Positions 20,029 to 27,740 of a stretch of DNA of 64,000 bases are shown piece after piece. The notes under the pieces are model-generated. The model saw nothing but the letters and a program-made list of their open reading frames with translations, did not search any database and was not told the DNA's origin. How positions within the stretch are numbered: the first letter of the stretch is position 1; each line of letters opens with the position of its first letter. Source of the DNA: Gammaproteobacteria bacterium (lineage in GTDB: Bacteria > Pseudomonadota > Gammaproteobacteria > UBA6429 > Thiohalophilaceae); the NCBI GenBank assembly GCA_016194635.1, contig JACQBC010000026.1, forward strand, positions 124,001 through 188,000, read 5' to 3'. The position numbers and the translations under genes were made by a program.

Positions 20029-20904
20029 ATGGCGACACGTAATTACGATCTGCATGCTCATACCACCGCATCGGACGGCAGTATGTCCCCCACGCAACTG
20101 GTGGAACACGCGCAACGCTGTGGTGTTGATGTTTTAGCGGTCACGGATCATGATACCACGCAGGGGATTGATGAGGCGCAACGCGCCGCGGCCGGACTTG
20201 GGGTAGAGATCGTGCCCGGCATTGAGCTATCGGTAACGTGGGACACACAGACCATTCATATCCTGGGTTTATACATCGATCCACATACCACAAGCTTGCA
20301 GCTTGGATTGGAAGAATTGCAAAAATTTCGTCATTGGCGCGCCGAAGAAATAGCTCGACGCTTGGATAAGGCCGGTATCGCCGGCGCCTATGACGGCGCC
20401 TTGCATTTTTCCAACGGGAAGATTATTTCGCGCACGCATTTCGCGCGTTTCCTGGTCGAGCGGGGTTACGCGCGGGATCTACGGCAGGTGTTTACCCGTT
20501 ATTTAGTCAACCACAAACCTGGTTATGTTCCCGGTAAGTGGGCCAGCTTGAGCCAGGCGCTGGGCTGGATACAGGATGCCGGTGGCCTGGCAGTGGTCGC
20601 GCATCCGGCCCGTTATCGGTTTACTGCGACCCGGTTACAGCGTTTGGTAAACGAGTTTCGCGAATTGGGAGGTGTGGCCTTGGAGGTTGTCTCGGGCAGT
20701 CATTCGGAACAGGACGCCGCGCATTTTGCTAAAATGACTCAGACTATGCATTTATACGCCTCGCGCGGCTCTGATTACCACGGACCGGAACAATCGTATG
20801 CGGACCCACGCCGGCTGGCGCTGTTGCCCGCGAATTGCACGCCGATTTGGCACAGTGATCTATGGCAAGTGTGTGTCGAGCATGTGACAACACAAGTGTC
20901 ATGA
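20029..20904 (+). CDS. PHP-domain phosphoesterase (RNase AM / YciV-like)
   Basis: A 291-residue PHP-family metal-dependent phosphoesterase. YDLHAHTTASDGSMSPTQLVEHA contains the metal-binding HxH motif, VTDHDTTQG the second, VPGIELSVTW with its Glu the third, and VVAHPARYRF and SRGSDYHGP the C-terminal metal ligands. E. coli YciV (RNase AM) is a 5'-3' exonuclease that matures rRNA 5' ends, and this copy keeps the same neighbour yciO. The older name trpH is also used. Its stop overlaps the yciO start (ATGA). Confidence 0.9.
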   Translation: MATRNYDLHAHTTASDGSMSPTQLVEHAQRCGVDVLAVTDHDTTQGIDEAQRAAAGLGVEIVPGIELSVTWDTQTIHILGLYIDPHTTSLQLGLEELQKFRHWRAEEIARRLDKAGIAGAYDGALHFSNGKIISRTHFARFLVERGYARDLRQVFTRYLVNHKPGYVPGKWASLSQALGWIQDAGGLAVVAHPARYRFTATRLQRLVNEFRELGGVALEVVSGSHSEQDAAHFAKMTQTMHLYASRGSDYHGPEQSYADPRRLALLPANCTPIWHSDLWQVCVEHVTTQVS

Positions 20905-21527
20905 GCCAATTTTTTCAGCTGCATCCGCTGAATCCACAATTACGCTTGATTAGAAAGGCGGTTGACATGATCCGCGCCGGCGCGGTGATTGTGTATCCCA
21001 CCGATTCTGCCTATGCCCTGGGTTGTCATATTGGGGATAAAAAGGCCCTGGACCGTATTATTCGGATTCGGCAACTGGATAATAAACATAATTTTACCTT
21101 GATGTGCCGTGATTTGTCGGAAATCGCGATCTACGCCAAGGTGGATAATATTGCCTACCGTCTGATGAATGCCAACACGCCCGGCCCGTATACGTTTATT
21201 TTACCCGCGACGCGCGATGTGCCGCGACGTTTGTTGCATCCTAAGAAACGTACTATTGGTATTCGGGTTCCCAAACATATTATTACCCGCGCGTTGTTGG
21301 ACGAACTCAACGAGCCGTTGATGAGTACTACCTTGATTCTTCCGGGCGAGGGGGAGGCGTTGCCGATGAATGATGCGCAGTTGATTCGGGAGCGATTGGA
21401 GCATGAGGTGGATGTGGTGATTGATGGCGGGCATTGTTTTATCGATCCTACGACAGTGGTTGATCTAACGACGGATTACCCCAGTGTTACTCGACAGGGG
21501 CGGGGTGATCCGGCGCCGTTTCTTTAA
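20901..21527 (+). CDS. yciO: Threonylcarbamoyl-AMP synthase-like protein YciO
   Basis: A 208-residue YrdC/Sua5-fold protein of the YciO branch. IRAGAVIVYPTDSAYALGCHIGDKKALDRI contains the ATP/threonine-binding entry, and KHNFTLMCRDLSEI the conserved Lys/Arg region. YciO-type proteins are related to TsaC, which makes threonylcarbamoyl-AMP for the t6A tRNA modification, but their activity is low or unproven. ATG 20901 overlaps the PHP stop as ATGA and matches the E. coli length (206), so it is preferred over an upstream in-frame start. Confidence 0.92.
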   Translation: MSQFFQLHPLNPQLRLIRKAVDMIRAGAVIVYPTDSAYALGCHIGDKKALDRIIRIRQLDNKHNFTLMCRDLSEIAIYAKVDNIAYRLMNANTPGPYTFILPATRDVPRRLLHPKKRTIGIRVPKHIITRALLDELNEPLMSTTLILPGEGEALPMNDAQLIRERLEHEVDVVIDGGHCFIDPTTVVDLTTDYPSVTRQGRGDPAPFL

Positions 21528-21591
21528 AATTGCCATATTTAAACAAAGTAGGAGTATGCCTCTGTCGGAGAGGTTATTCCCTGACGCGACA

Positions 21592-21609
21592 CGCCGTAAA
21601 TACGTCCCT
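21592..21609 (+). repeat. Solo remnant of the structured intergenic repeat (copy 1)
   Basis: CGCCGTAAATACGTCCCT is the conserved strand segment shared with four other intergenic copies at 33.3, 41.9, 42.1 and 43.4 kb. Here the flanking arms and apical hairpin are missing or degraded. It lies about 27 bases upstream of the likely -10 box of trpS. Confidence 0.7.
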
Positions 21610-21635
21610 CGCCAATACCGTGTAGATATTTCAGG

Positions 21636-21641
21636 TATAAT
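21636..21641 (+). promoter_or_regulatory. Likely -10 box of the trpS promoter
   Basis: A perfect TATAAT. The -35 region at the standard distance (about 21613-21618, CAATAC) is poor. Transcription would begin near 21648, which would leave no leader for the GTG at 21651 and so favours the TTG at 21684 as the trpS start. Confidence 0.5.
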
Positions 21642-21683
21642 AGCCCGTCTGTGCCTACAACGAATGCACGACGGGGTGTTAAC

Positions 21684-22895
21684 TTGAATTTACCTAATCA
21701 ACCACAGCGGGTGTTGTCCGGTATGCGGCCCACCGGTGCGTTGCATCTGGGACATTATCACGGTGTTCTCAAGAATTGGCTCAAGCTGCAACACGAGTAT
21801 GAATGTTATTTCTTTGTAGCGGATTGGCATGCGCTAACCACACACTATGATGACGTCACGATCATTGATAAAAGTGTTTGGGAGATGGTGATCGATTGGC
21901 TGGCGGTGGGGATCAATCCCGGTGCGGCGTGTTTGTTTATTCAATCACAAGTGCCCGAACATGCCGAATTGCATTTGTTATTGTCGATGATTACCCCGCT
22001 GGGTTGGCTGGAGCGGGTACCCAGTTATAAAGATCAGCAGGAAAAACTCAAGGAGAAAGATCTTGCGACCTATGGTTTTCTGGGTTATCCCTTGTTACAA
22101 AGCGCGGATATCCTGGCGTATAAATCCGCAGTGATTCCTGTAGGGGAAGATCAGGTTGCTCATATCGAATTGACCCGTGAAATAGCCCGGCGTTTTAATC
22201 ATTTGTTCGGGCGCGAACCTGGGTTTGAAGAAAAAGCCTTGGAGGCGGTTAAAAAAATGGGTAAGAAGAACGCCAAGTTATATCAGGATTTGCGTAAGCG
22301 TTATCAAGAACAGGGCGATGATGAGGCCCTGGCGACGGCCCAGGCATTATTAGAGACCCAGCAAAATATTACCCTGGGGGATAAAGAACGCCTGTTCGGC
22401 TATCTTGAAGGGGGCGGACGGATTATTTTACCGGAACCCCAGGCATTATTAACCCAGGCCCCTAAACTGCCGGGTTTGGACGGGCAAAAAATGTCGAAGT
22501 CCTATAACAACACCATCAGTTTGCGTGAATCCCCGGCCGAGGTCGAGAAGAAGTTACGTACTATGCCCACCGATCCGGCCCGGATCCGCCGCAGTGATAA
22601 AGGCGACCCCAGTCGTTGCCCGGTGTGGCAGCTGCACCTGGTGTATTCCTCGGATGAAACCCGTGCCTGGGTACAACACGGCTGTACCACGGCGGGTATT
22701 GGTTGTCTGGAGTGCAAACAGCCCTTGATAGAAGCCGTGTTGAGCGAGCTGGCACCCATCCAAGAGCGTGCTGCCCAGTACGTGGACGATCGCGATGTGG
22801 TGCGCAATATCATCCATGAGGGGGGAGAAAAAGCCCGCCAAATCGCCCGTCAGACCTTGACCGAGGTGCGTAACGCGATGGGCTTGGAATATTAA
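21684..22895 (+). CDS. trpS: Tryptophan-tRNA ligase
   Basis: A class I aminoacyl-tRNA synthetase charging tRNA-Trp. RVLSGMRPTGALHLGHYHGVL contains the HIGH motif, and GQKMSKSYNN the KMSKS loop. Between them lies an extra segment of about 70 residues (KKMGKKNAKLYQDLRKR and following), as in the longer TrpRS form found in many proteobacteria. The frame is open to GTG 21651. TTG 21684 is preferred: GGGGTG lies 5 bases before it, the N-terminus then matches family length (403 residues), and the TATAAT at 21636 would leave no leader for the GTG. The next gene is scpA, 44 bases on. Confidence 0.93.
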   Translation: MNLPNQPQRVLSGMRPTGALHLGHYHGVLKNWLKLQHEYECYFFVADWHALTTHYDDVTIIDKSVWEMVIDWLAVGINPGAACLFIQSQVPEHAELHLLLSMITPLGWLERVPSYKDQQEKLKEKDLATYGFLGYPLLQSADILAYKSAVIPVGEDQVAHIELTREIARRFNHLFGREPGFEEKALEAVKKMGKKNAKLYQDLRKRYQEQGDDEALATAQALLETQQNITLGDKERLFGYLEGGGRIILPEPQALLTQAPKLPGLDGQKMSKSYNNTISLRESPAEVEKKLRTMPTDPARIRRSDKGDPSRCPVWQLHLVYSSDETRAWVQHGCTTAGIGCLECKQPLIEAVLSELAPIQERAAQYVDDRDVVRNIIHEGGEKARQIARQTLTEVRNAMGLEY

Positions 22896-22939
22896 TTGAA
22901 CAAAGACAAATCGGCCTAACTACGGTAGCATAGCCGCGC

Positions 22940-23791
22940 ATGATAGAGACGCCGCTGAGCACCCATCCCGAGCAGCAAGAAATGCCCTTTGCGATCGTGC
23001 AGGGGGTGCCTTTTACCCGGTTGCCCAAAGACTTATACATACCCCCCGACGCCTTGGAGATCTTTTTGGCCGAGGCCTTTGAAGGCCCGCTGGATCTGCT
23101 GTTATACCTGATTAAACGCCAGAACCTGAATATCCTTGACATCCCCATTGCCGAGATTACTCGGCAATACATGGGGTATGTCGAGTTGATGAAGGACTTG
23201 CGGTTGGAGTTGGCGGCGGAATACTTGGTGATGGCGGCGATGCTGGCGGAGATCAAATCCCGGATGCTATTGCCCCGGGCCGAAGAACACCCGGAAGAAG
23301 ACGACCCCCGCGCCGAGCTGGTGCGGCGTTTACAGGAGTACGAGCGTTATAAACGCGTCACCGATGAGATCGAAATCATGCCGCGGGCCGATCGGGATAC
23401 CCCACCCGTGGAATTGGCCGTACCGGATTTAAAAATCGTAAAATTACCCCCGCGAGTCGATGTGCGTGATCTGGTGCTGGCCTTAAAAGAGGTGTTTGAC
23501 CGTGCCGCGAATTATTCCCACCACCATGTGCGCTTGGAACCCCTATCCGTACGTGAACGGATGTCGAGCGTGCTCAAGCAGGTGGGGCCGCAGGGGTTTA
23601 GCGAATTTACCCGGTTATTTACCGTAAGCGAAGGTCGTGCGGGCGTGGTGGTGACCTTGTTGGCTATTTTAGAATTACTAAAGCAGTCCTTGATCGAGTT
23701 AGTGCAAACCGAAGTGTTTGGACCCATACATGTGAAGGCCGCCGGGAGCCGTACCGGTGAGGTTATCCAATTTACTAATATTAATGAGTAG
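22940..23791 (+). CDS. scpA: Segregation and condensation protein ScpA
   Basis: ScpA is the kleisin that bridges the two Smc heads. The 283-residue chain has FEGPLDLLLYLIKRQNLNILDIPIAEITRQY, the family N-terminal signature, then AAEYLVMAAMLAEIKSRMLLPR. A charged linker follows, and a C-terminal winged-helix segment begins near FSEFTRLFTVSEGRAGVVVTLLAILELLK. It is followed by scpB after 12 bases and rluB, the usual scpA-scpB-rluB order. Its partner smc is about 15 kb away in this window. Confidence 0.96.
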   Translation: MIETPLSTHPEQQEMPFAIVQGVPFTRLPKDLYIPPDALEIFLAEAFEGPLDLLLYLIKRQNLNILDIPIAEITRQYMGYVELMKDLRLELAAEYLVMAAMLAEIKSRMLLPRAEEHPEEDDPRAELVRRLQEYERYKRVTDEIEIMPRADRDTPPVELAVPDLKIVKLPPRVDVRDLVLALKEVFDRAANYSHHHVRLEPLSVRERMSSVLKQVGPQGFSEFTRLFTVSEGRAGVVVTLLAILELLKQSLIELVQTEVFGPIHVKAAGSRTGEVIQFTNINE

Positions 23792-23803
23792 CAGCCCTGC
23801 ATT

Positions 23804-24451
23804 ATGCAACCGCAACAATTAAAAGCCATTCTTGAAGCCCTCATCATGTCGTCTAACACACCGTTGTCGGTGGAGCGTTTATTGGCGGTGTTTAGCGAGG
23901 AAGAACGTCCTGAACAACAACATTTAATCGAGGCGCTATATGCCCTGCAGTTGGAGTACGAGGGTAAAAGTATTGAACTAAAAGAAGTCGGCAGCGGGTT
24001 TCGTTTTCAGGTTCGTAAGAGCTATTCGGATTGGGTGGCGCGCTTGTGGGAAGAACGGCCACAACGTTACTCGCGTGCCTTACTCGAAACCCTGGCCCTG
24101 ATCGCCTATAAACAACCCATCACGCGTGGCGACATCGAACAGATCCGTGGAGTCGCGGTCAACACTCAAATCATCAAAACCCTGCTAGAGCGGGATTGGA
24201 TTGAGATTGTGGGCGAACGCGATGTTCCCGGTCGACCCTCCTTGTACGGTACCACCAAGCAATTTCTCGATTATTTTAACCTGACCTCCTTAGCGCAATT
24301 GCCGGAATTGCCACCGATTCGCGACCTAGACCAGATCAATGCCGAACTCAATTTAGAAATCCCCGCGCTGTTATCCGTTGATACCACGGTTGATACTTCC
24401 CAGACGGCGGTCGGTGCGGATACCCTGGCTGAAACCGCGGCGGCGACCTAA
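23804..24451 (+). CDS. scpB: Segregation and condensation protein ScpB
   Basis: A 215-residue ScpB with two winged-helix domains: LKAILEALIMSSNTPLSVERLLAVF, then YSRALLETLALIAYKQPITRGDIEQIRGVAVNTQIIKTLLERDWI and GRPSLYGTTKQFLDYFNL, the most conserved stretch of the family. ScpB dimers bind ScpA and regulate Smc ATPase cycling. The acidic C-terminal tail of about 40 residues is not conserved. It lies between scpA and rluB with short gaps on both sides. Confidence 0.96.
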   Translation: MQPQQLKAILEALIMSSNTPLSVERLLAVFSEEERPEQQHLIEALYALQLEYEGKSIELKEVGSGFRFQVRKSYSDWVARLWEERPQRYSRALLETLALIAYKQPITRGDIEQIRGVAVNTQIIKTLLERDWIEIVGERDVPGRPSLYGTTKQFLDYFNLTSLAQLPELPPIRDLDQINAELNLEIPALLSVDTTVDTSQTAVGADTLAETAAAT

Positions 24452-24465
24452 CCCCTCCGAATAAT

Positions 24466-25266
24466 ATGTCCGAACGTATTCAAAAAGTCCTCGCCCGACT
24501 GGGACTGGGTTCGCGTCGGCAAATCGAGGAGTGGATACGTCAGGGCCGCATTAAGCTCGATGGAGACGTCGCAACCCTCGGCACCAGCCTGGTGCAGGGA
24601 GTGCGGCTGAGTATTGATGGAAAACCCGTGAATCTGCCCGATCTTGAGGAAGAACAGGCCACCCATGTCTTGCTCTACCACAAAAAGGTGGGCGTTATTT
24701 GCACCCGCCATGATCCCGAAGGCCGTCCGACCGTGTTTGCCGATGTGCCCACGTTACGTCAAGGACGTTGGGTAGCCATCGGCCGGCTCGATATCAACAC
24801 CAGTGGATTGTTGTTGTTTACCAATAACGGTGAACTGGCCAACCGCTTGATGCACCCTTCCTACGGTATTGAACGGGAGTATGCGGTACGTGTGTTAGGC
24901 GAGGTGTCAGACGCGACCTTAAGCCGCGTGCGGACCGAGGTTACACTTGACGACGGCGTCACAAAGTTTGATAGTATCCGTGATGCGGGGGGCAGTGGTG
25001 CAAATCACTGGTACCACGTCGTTCTGAAGGAGGGACGCAATCGGGAGGTGCGGCGTATTTGGGAGGCGGTAGGCCACAAGGTCAGCCGGCTTCACCGGGT
25101 ACGTTATGGCAGGATTGAACTGCCGCGCAGTGTACGGCCGGGTAAGTTTGAGCGGCTGCCTTTCCCCAGCATACTAGATTTAATGGCGAGCGTGGATTTA
25201 AAGGGCCAGGCAAGACCCAAGCACGCGCCATCCAAAAACCAAGGGCGTCGCAGAACCAGGGGATGA
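24466..25266 (+). CDS. rluB: 23S rRNA pseudouridine synthase RluB
   Basis: RluB converts U2605 (E. coli numbering) of 23S rRNA to pseudouridine. The 266-residue protein begins with an S4 RNA-binding domain (ERIQKVLARLGLGSRRQIEEWI and GRIKLDGDVATLG), followed by the catalytic motif GRLDINTSGLLLFTNNGELANRL with the nucleophilic Asp, and EGRNREVRRIWEAVGHKVSRLHRVRYG. The basic C-terminal tail is usual for RluB. It is the last gene of the trpS-scpAB-rluB group. Confidence 0.95.
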   Translation: MSERIQKVLARLGLGSRRQIEEWIRQGRIKLDGDVATLGTSLVQGVRLSIDGKPVNLPDLEEEQATHVLLYHKKVGVICTRHDPEGRPTVFADVPTLRQGRWVAIGRLDINTSGLLLFTNNGELANRLMHPSYGIEREYAVRVLGEVSDATLSRVRTEVTLDDGVTKFDSIRDAGGSGANHWYHVVLKEGRNREVRRIWEAVGHKVSRLHRVRYGRIELPRSVRPGKFERLPFPSILDLMASVDLKGQARPKHAPSKNQGRRRTRG

Positions 25267-25308
25267 GGTGACGGTTACCCGCCCATAACAATGATAAGTG
25301 AGGGTGTG

Positions 25309-25374
25309 ATGCGTATTACCACCATAGCGCTGATCGCAGTCATCCTGTTGATCGGACTGCAGATCTATGTTTGA
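25309..25374 (+). CDS. Possible 21-residue membrane micropeptide
   Basis: A short frame encodes MRITTIALIAVILLIGLQIYV, a single hydrophobic span with one Arg near the N-terminus. GAGGGTGTG just upstream could serve as a ribosome binding site, and an in-frame ATG at 25291 would give 27 residues. It lies 42 bases after rluB. Tiny hydrophobic peptides include regulators of membrane proteins and type I toxins, but nothing here proves either. Chance is a real alternative. Confidence 0.35.
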   Translation: MRITTIALIAVILLIGLQIYV

Positions 25375-25378
25375 AGCA

Positions 25379-25424
25379 TATAATGTTTTAGATATTAAAT
25401 TGTAATATTTAGATACTAAAATTG
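25379..25424 (+). promoter_or_regulatory. TATAAT box and two tandem TTTA-N5-TAAA dyads
   Basis: TATAAT at 25379-25384 is followed by two near-identical sites, TTTAGATATTAAATTG (25387-25402) and TTTAGATACTAAAATTG (25408-25424). Each has the dyad TTTA-N5-TAAA, and the copies start exactly 21 bases apart, two turns of DNA. This looks like a paired operator upstream of the outer-membrane protein gene at 25478. Confidence 0.45.
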
Positions 25425-25477
25425 AAGATCATTCGTATTCTTGCCAGAAAAAAGGAATTTACTCAGGAGATGTTGCT

Positions 25478-26251
25478 GTGGTCAGCAAATTGTTGTTGAT
25501 AGTTATTGTCGGGGCGACGTTTACTAATAACGGTTATGCGGATACACCCAGCAATGAACCTTTGATAGGATTGGGGGTGGAACACTTCCAATGGAAAGAA
25601 TCAGCCTCTAATGGGTCTCAATATTTAAAAGAAACGGGTAAGCGTTATTTACTAACCTTTATTAATACCTCAACACGTTCTCCGGAATTAGATTATGACC
25701 TTCGTGTTGAAGTCTACAAAGGAGGTGTGAACTACGACGGTCAGACTCAAGGTGGAATCCCGCTTAAGGCGATTACAGATTACATTGGATTACGTCTTGA
25801 AATGGCGGCGGATAATTATCTATCCGGTGCGGCCGGGGTACAATTCGGACTTGGGTTTGACATGTGGACTAGAAAGCTGAATGATTCGACCACAGTACTA
25901 GGAACACCGAGTACTGGGTATACAGAAGATTATGATATGGGGTATTTTAAGTTAGGTTTTGTATGGCGCGCATCGTCGCACGACTGGAAACAGAAATTTA
26001 TCGTTGGTCTTAAACGCCCCGTGTTTGTGGAAGAAACAATACGAGAGTTTGGTTTACATTTAAGTCCTAAGCCTACTACGACATTATATAGTTCGTGGAA
26101 TAATGTATTCGCAGTTTCAAGAAACTCGAAGCTTGGTATTGAATTATTCTATGAACGTACTCACTTTAATCCTTCTGATCCCAGTATGGGCGCCTATCAA
26201 CCCGACAGCGACATGCGTACCACCGGTGTGCGGTTGCTCCTGGGTTATTAA
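25478..26251 (+). CDS. Predicted outer-membrane beta-barrel protein
   Basis: A 257-residue exported protein: signal KLLLIVIVGATFTNNGYAD, then alternating amphipathic strands, with a final aromatic residue after MRTTGVRLLLGY that fits a BAM-dependent barrel C-terminus. Examples of strands are YLLTFINTSTRSPELDYDLRVEVYKG and AAGVQFGLGFDMWTRKL. No named family is recognised. The start is GTG 25478, supported by AGGAGA 8 bases upstream. The gene is more AT-rich than rluB and is preceded by a tandem-dyad regulatory region. It converges on a second small barrel gene. Confidence 0.75.
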   Translation: MVSKLLLIVIVGATFTNNGYADTPSNEPLIGLGVEHFQWKESASNGSQYLKETGKRYLLTFINTSTRSPELDYDLRVEVYKGGVNYDGQTQGGIPLKAITDYIGLRLEMAADNYLSGAAGVQFGLGFDMWTRKLNDSTTVLGTPSTGYTEDYDMGYFKLGFVWRASSHDWKQKFIVGLKRPVFVEETIREFGLHLSPKPTTTLYSSWNNVFAVSRNSKLGIELFYERTHFNPSDPSMGAYQPDSDMRTTGVRLLLGY

Positions 26252-26304
26252 CAATTCACCACAGCGCGGCATTGCTCAGCTATCTTTTCACGAAAGGGTG
26301 AACC

Positions 26305-26379
26305 AGGTAGGTCGGTGTTCGAGCCGACAAGGAGGACATCGAACCGAAACCACCTAAACAGTAGACACCCGACCTACCT
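26305..26379. repeat. REP-like inverted repeat between convergent OMP genes
   Basis: AGGTAGGTCGG...TG and CACCCGACCTACCT form an outer stem of about 11-12 bp. Inside it GTTCGA (26317-26322) pairs with TCGAAC (26339-26344). GTAGGTCGGGT-type palindromes are common dispersed repeats in proteobacteria. Being placed between two convergent genes, it may act as a two-way 3' stem-loop, although no T-run is present. Confidence 0.55.
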
Positions 26380-26402
26380 AGTACCCAGCGAATCTTACTC
26401 GA

Positions 26403-26930
26403 TTAGAATTTATATTGAATGCCGGCGGACAGATGCGAAATGTCCGATTCAATAATGGTGTATTCCGCGATGAAATTCATTTTATTATCGATGGCGTAGG
26501 TAATACCCCCGCCTAGGCTGATTCCTGTATCGGTACCCGAACCGGAGAATCCTGAGAATCCACCTTGTGAAACCGTTACATGTTCGTACAAGACTCCGAT
26601 CCGACCACGTATACCTAGTTTGTCATTGATTGGTTGTGCATACACCCCGTAGCCCGCGAGGGTATAATACGAAACATTAATCTTTCCAAGAAAGAAATCG
26701 TTGGTCTCCGGTTTCGTCACGCTGGAGGTAAATTCAGCTTCAAATGAAAGGTTCTTATGTACCGAAGCAAGGGGATGGCCGTACGTGGCAGCCAGGGATA
26801 GGCCGCTGTTAAACCCGGTTACATCGCTAATCGCGAGTTGTGCATTTAAGTAATCCCCAGGGGCGGCGAGCACGAATGAACTTGACAAGGCAATTACGCT
26901 GGAAAATAGTACGCGGTTTTTAAATAACAT
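26403..26930 (-). CDS. Predicted outer-membrane beta-barrel protein (opacity/OmpA-barrel type)
   Basis: A 175-residue exported protein with signal NRVLFSSVIALSSSFVLA|APGDY and about eight amphipathic strands, such as LSLAATYGHPL, LSFEAEFTSSV, YTLAGYGVYAQP, GIRGRIGVLYEHV, GISLGGGITYAI and MNFIAEYTIIE. It ends HLSAGIQYKF with the terminal Phe needed for BAM recognition. This is the pattern of small 8-stranded porin-like or opacity barrels. Function is unknown. It converges on the larger barrel gene with a structured 151-base gap between them. Confidence 0.8.
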   Translation of the reverse strand: MLFKNRVLFSSVIALSSSFVLAAPGDYLNAQLAISDVTGFNSGLSLAATYGHPLASVHKNLSFEAEFTSSVTKPETNDFFLGKINVSYYTLAGYGVYAQPINDKLGIRGRIGVLYEHVTVSQGGFSGFSGSGTDTGISLGGGITYAIDNKMNFIAEYTIIESDISHLSAGIQYKF

Positions 26931-27074
26931 AGTTACGCTCCATCATGATTTGAGGTTTTTTTAAAAATCAGTGCAGATATTAACACCGTATTTTCGTGAA
27001 ATACCGTAACTTAATCCAGTAAAATTTATTCCAACATAGTGAATTGGATCACCTTATGTTAAGGATACAATAAC

Positions 27075-27740
27075 TTGCCTATGGCTAGGTTGTCCATTGC
27101 TGCGCTGTATGACCGGTTATTTCAGGTTTACGGCCCGCAGGGCTGGTGGCCTGCCGAATCCTCCTTTGAGGTGATGGTGGGCGCGCTGTTAACCCAAAAT
27201 ACGGCTTGGCGTAATGTCGAGAGGGCTATCGCGGCGTTGCGCTCAGCGCGTGCCCTGACGCCGCGGCGTATTGTTAAGGCGGCCCCCCAACAACTCGGGC
27301 GTTGGATAAAATCGTCTGGGTGTTTCAATGTCAAGGCGGGGCGCCTCCAGCACCTCTGCCAATGGTATCTTGACCAGGGTGAACACGCAGTCTTGGCGGG
27401 GTTGCCCACGGCGCTATTGCGCCCCGCATTATTAGCCGTGCACGGGGTGGGACAGGAAACCGCCGATGCGATTTTGTTGTACGCGTTTAATCGCCCGGTA
27501 TTTGTGATCGATGCTTACACACGCCGGTTGTTGTATCGGCTGGGAATTATTTATGGGGATGAGGATTACGAAGCCCTGCGCGGTTTGATGCAGCAGCGCT
27601 TGGCGCGCCGTCGGAACACGACCCAAGTGTATAATCAATACCATGCCCTTATCGTGCAGCATGCCAAGACAGTATGCAAGGTTAAACCCCGGTGCAATGT
27701 ATGCTGTTTACAACGGCGATGTCAGCAGCGGTTGGATTAA
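27075..27740 (+). CDS. Endonuclease III-like DNA glycosylase (HhH-GPD, COG2231 type)
   Basis: A 221-residue HhH-GPD protein with FEVMVGALLTQNTAWRNVERAI, the helix-hairpin-helix VHGVGQETADAILLYAFNRPVFVIDAYTRR, and a C-terminal Cys cluster (CKVKPRCNVCCLQRRC) for a 4Fe-4S centre. The catalytic Asp is kept (VIDAY). The Lys used by true endonuclease III in the GVGxKTA motif is Glu here, so a monofunctional glycosylase without AP-lyase activity is expected. AAGGA is best spaced for TTG 27075; ATG 27081 is the alternative. The 3' end overlaps the next, convergent gene by 4 bases. Confidence 0.85.
   Translation: MPMARLSIAALYDRLFQVYGPQGWWPAESSFEVMVGALLTQNTAWRNVERAIAALRSARALTPRRIVKAAPQQLGRWIKSSGCFNVKAGRLQHLCQWYLDQGEHAVLAGLPTALLRPALLAVHGVGQETADAILLYAFNRPVFVIDAYTRRLLYRLGIIYGDEDYEALRGLMQQRLARRRNTTQVYNQYHALIVQHAKTVCKVKPRCNVCCLQRRCQQRLD

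Noticed and set aside
22922-22934. GGTAGCATAGCC as a second ops element
   Set aside because: It lacks the GGC start and the GTAGCGTG/GTAGCATG match, and it precedes scpA, not a surface-polysaccharide gene.
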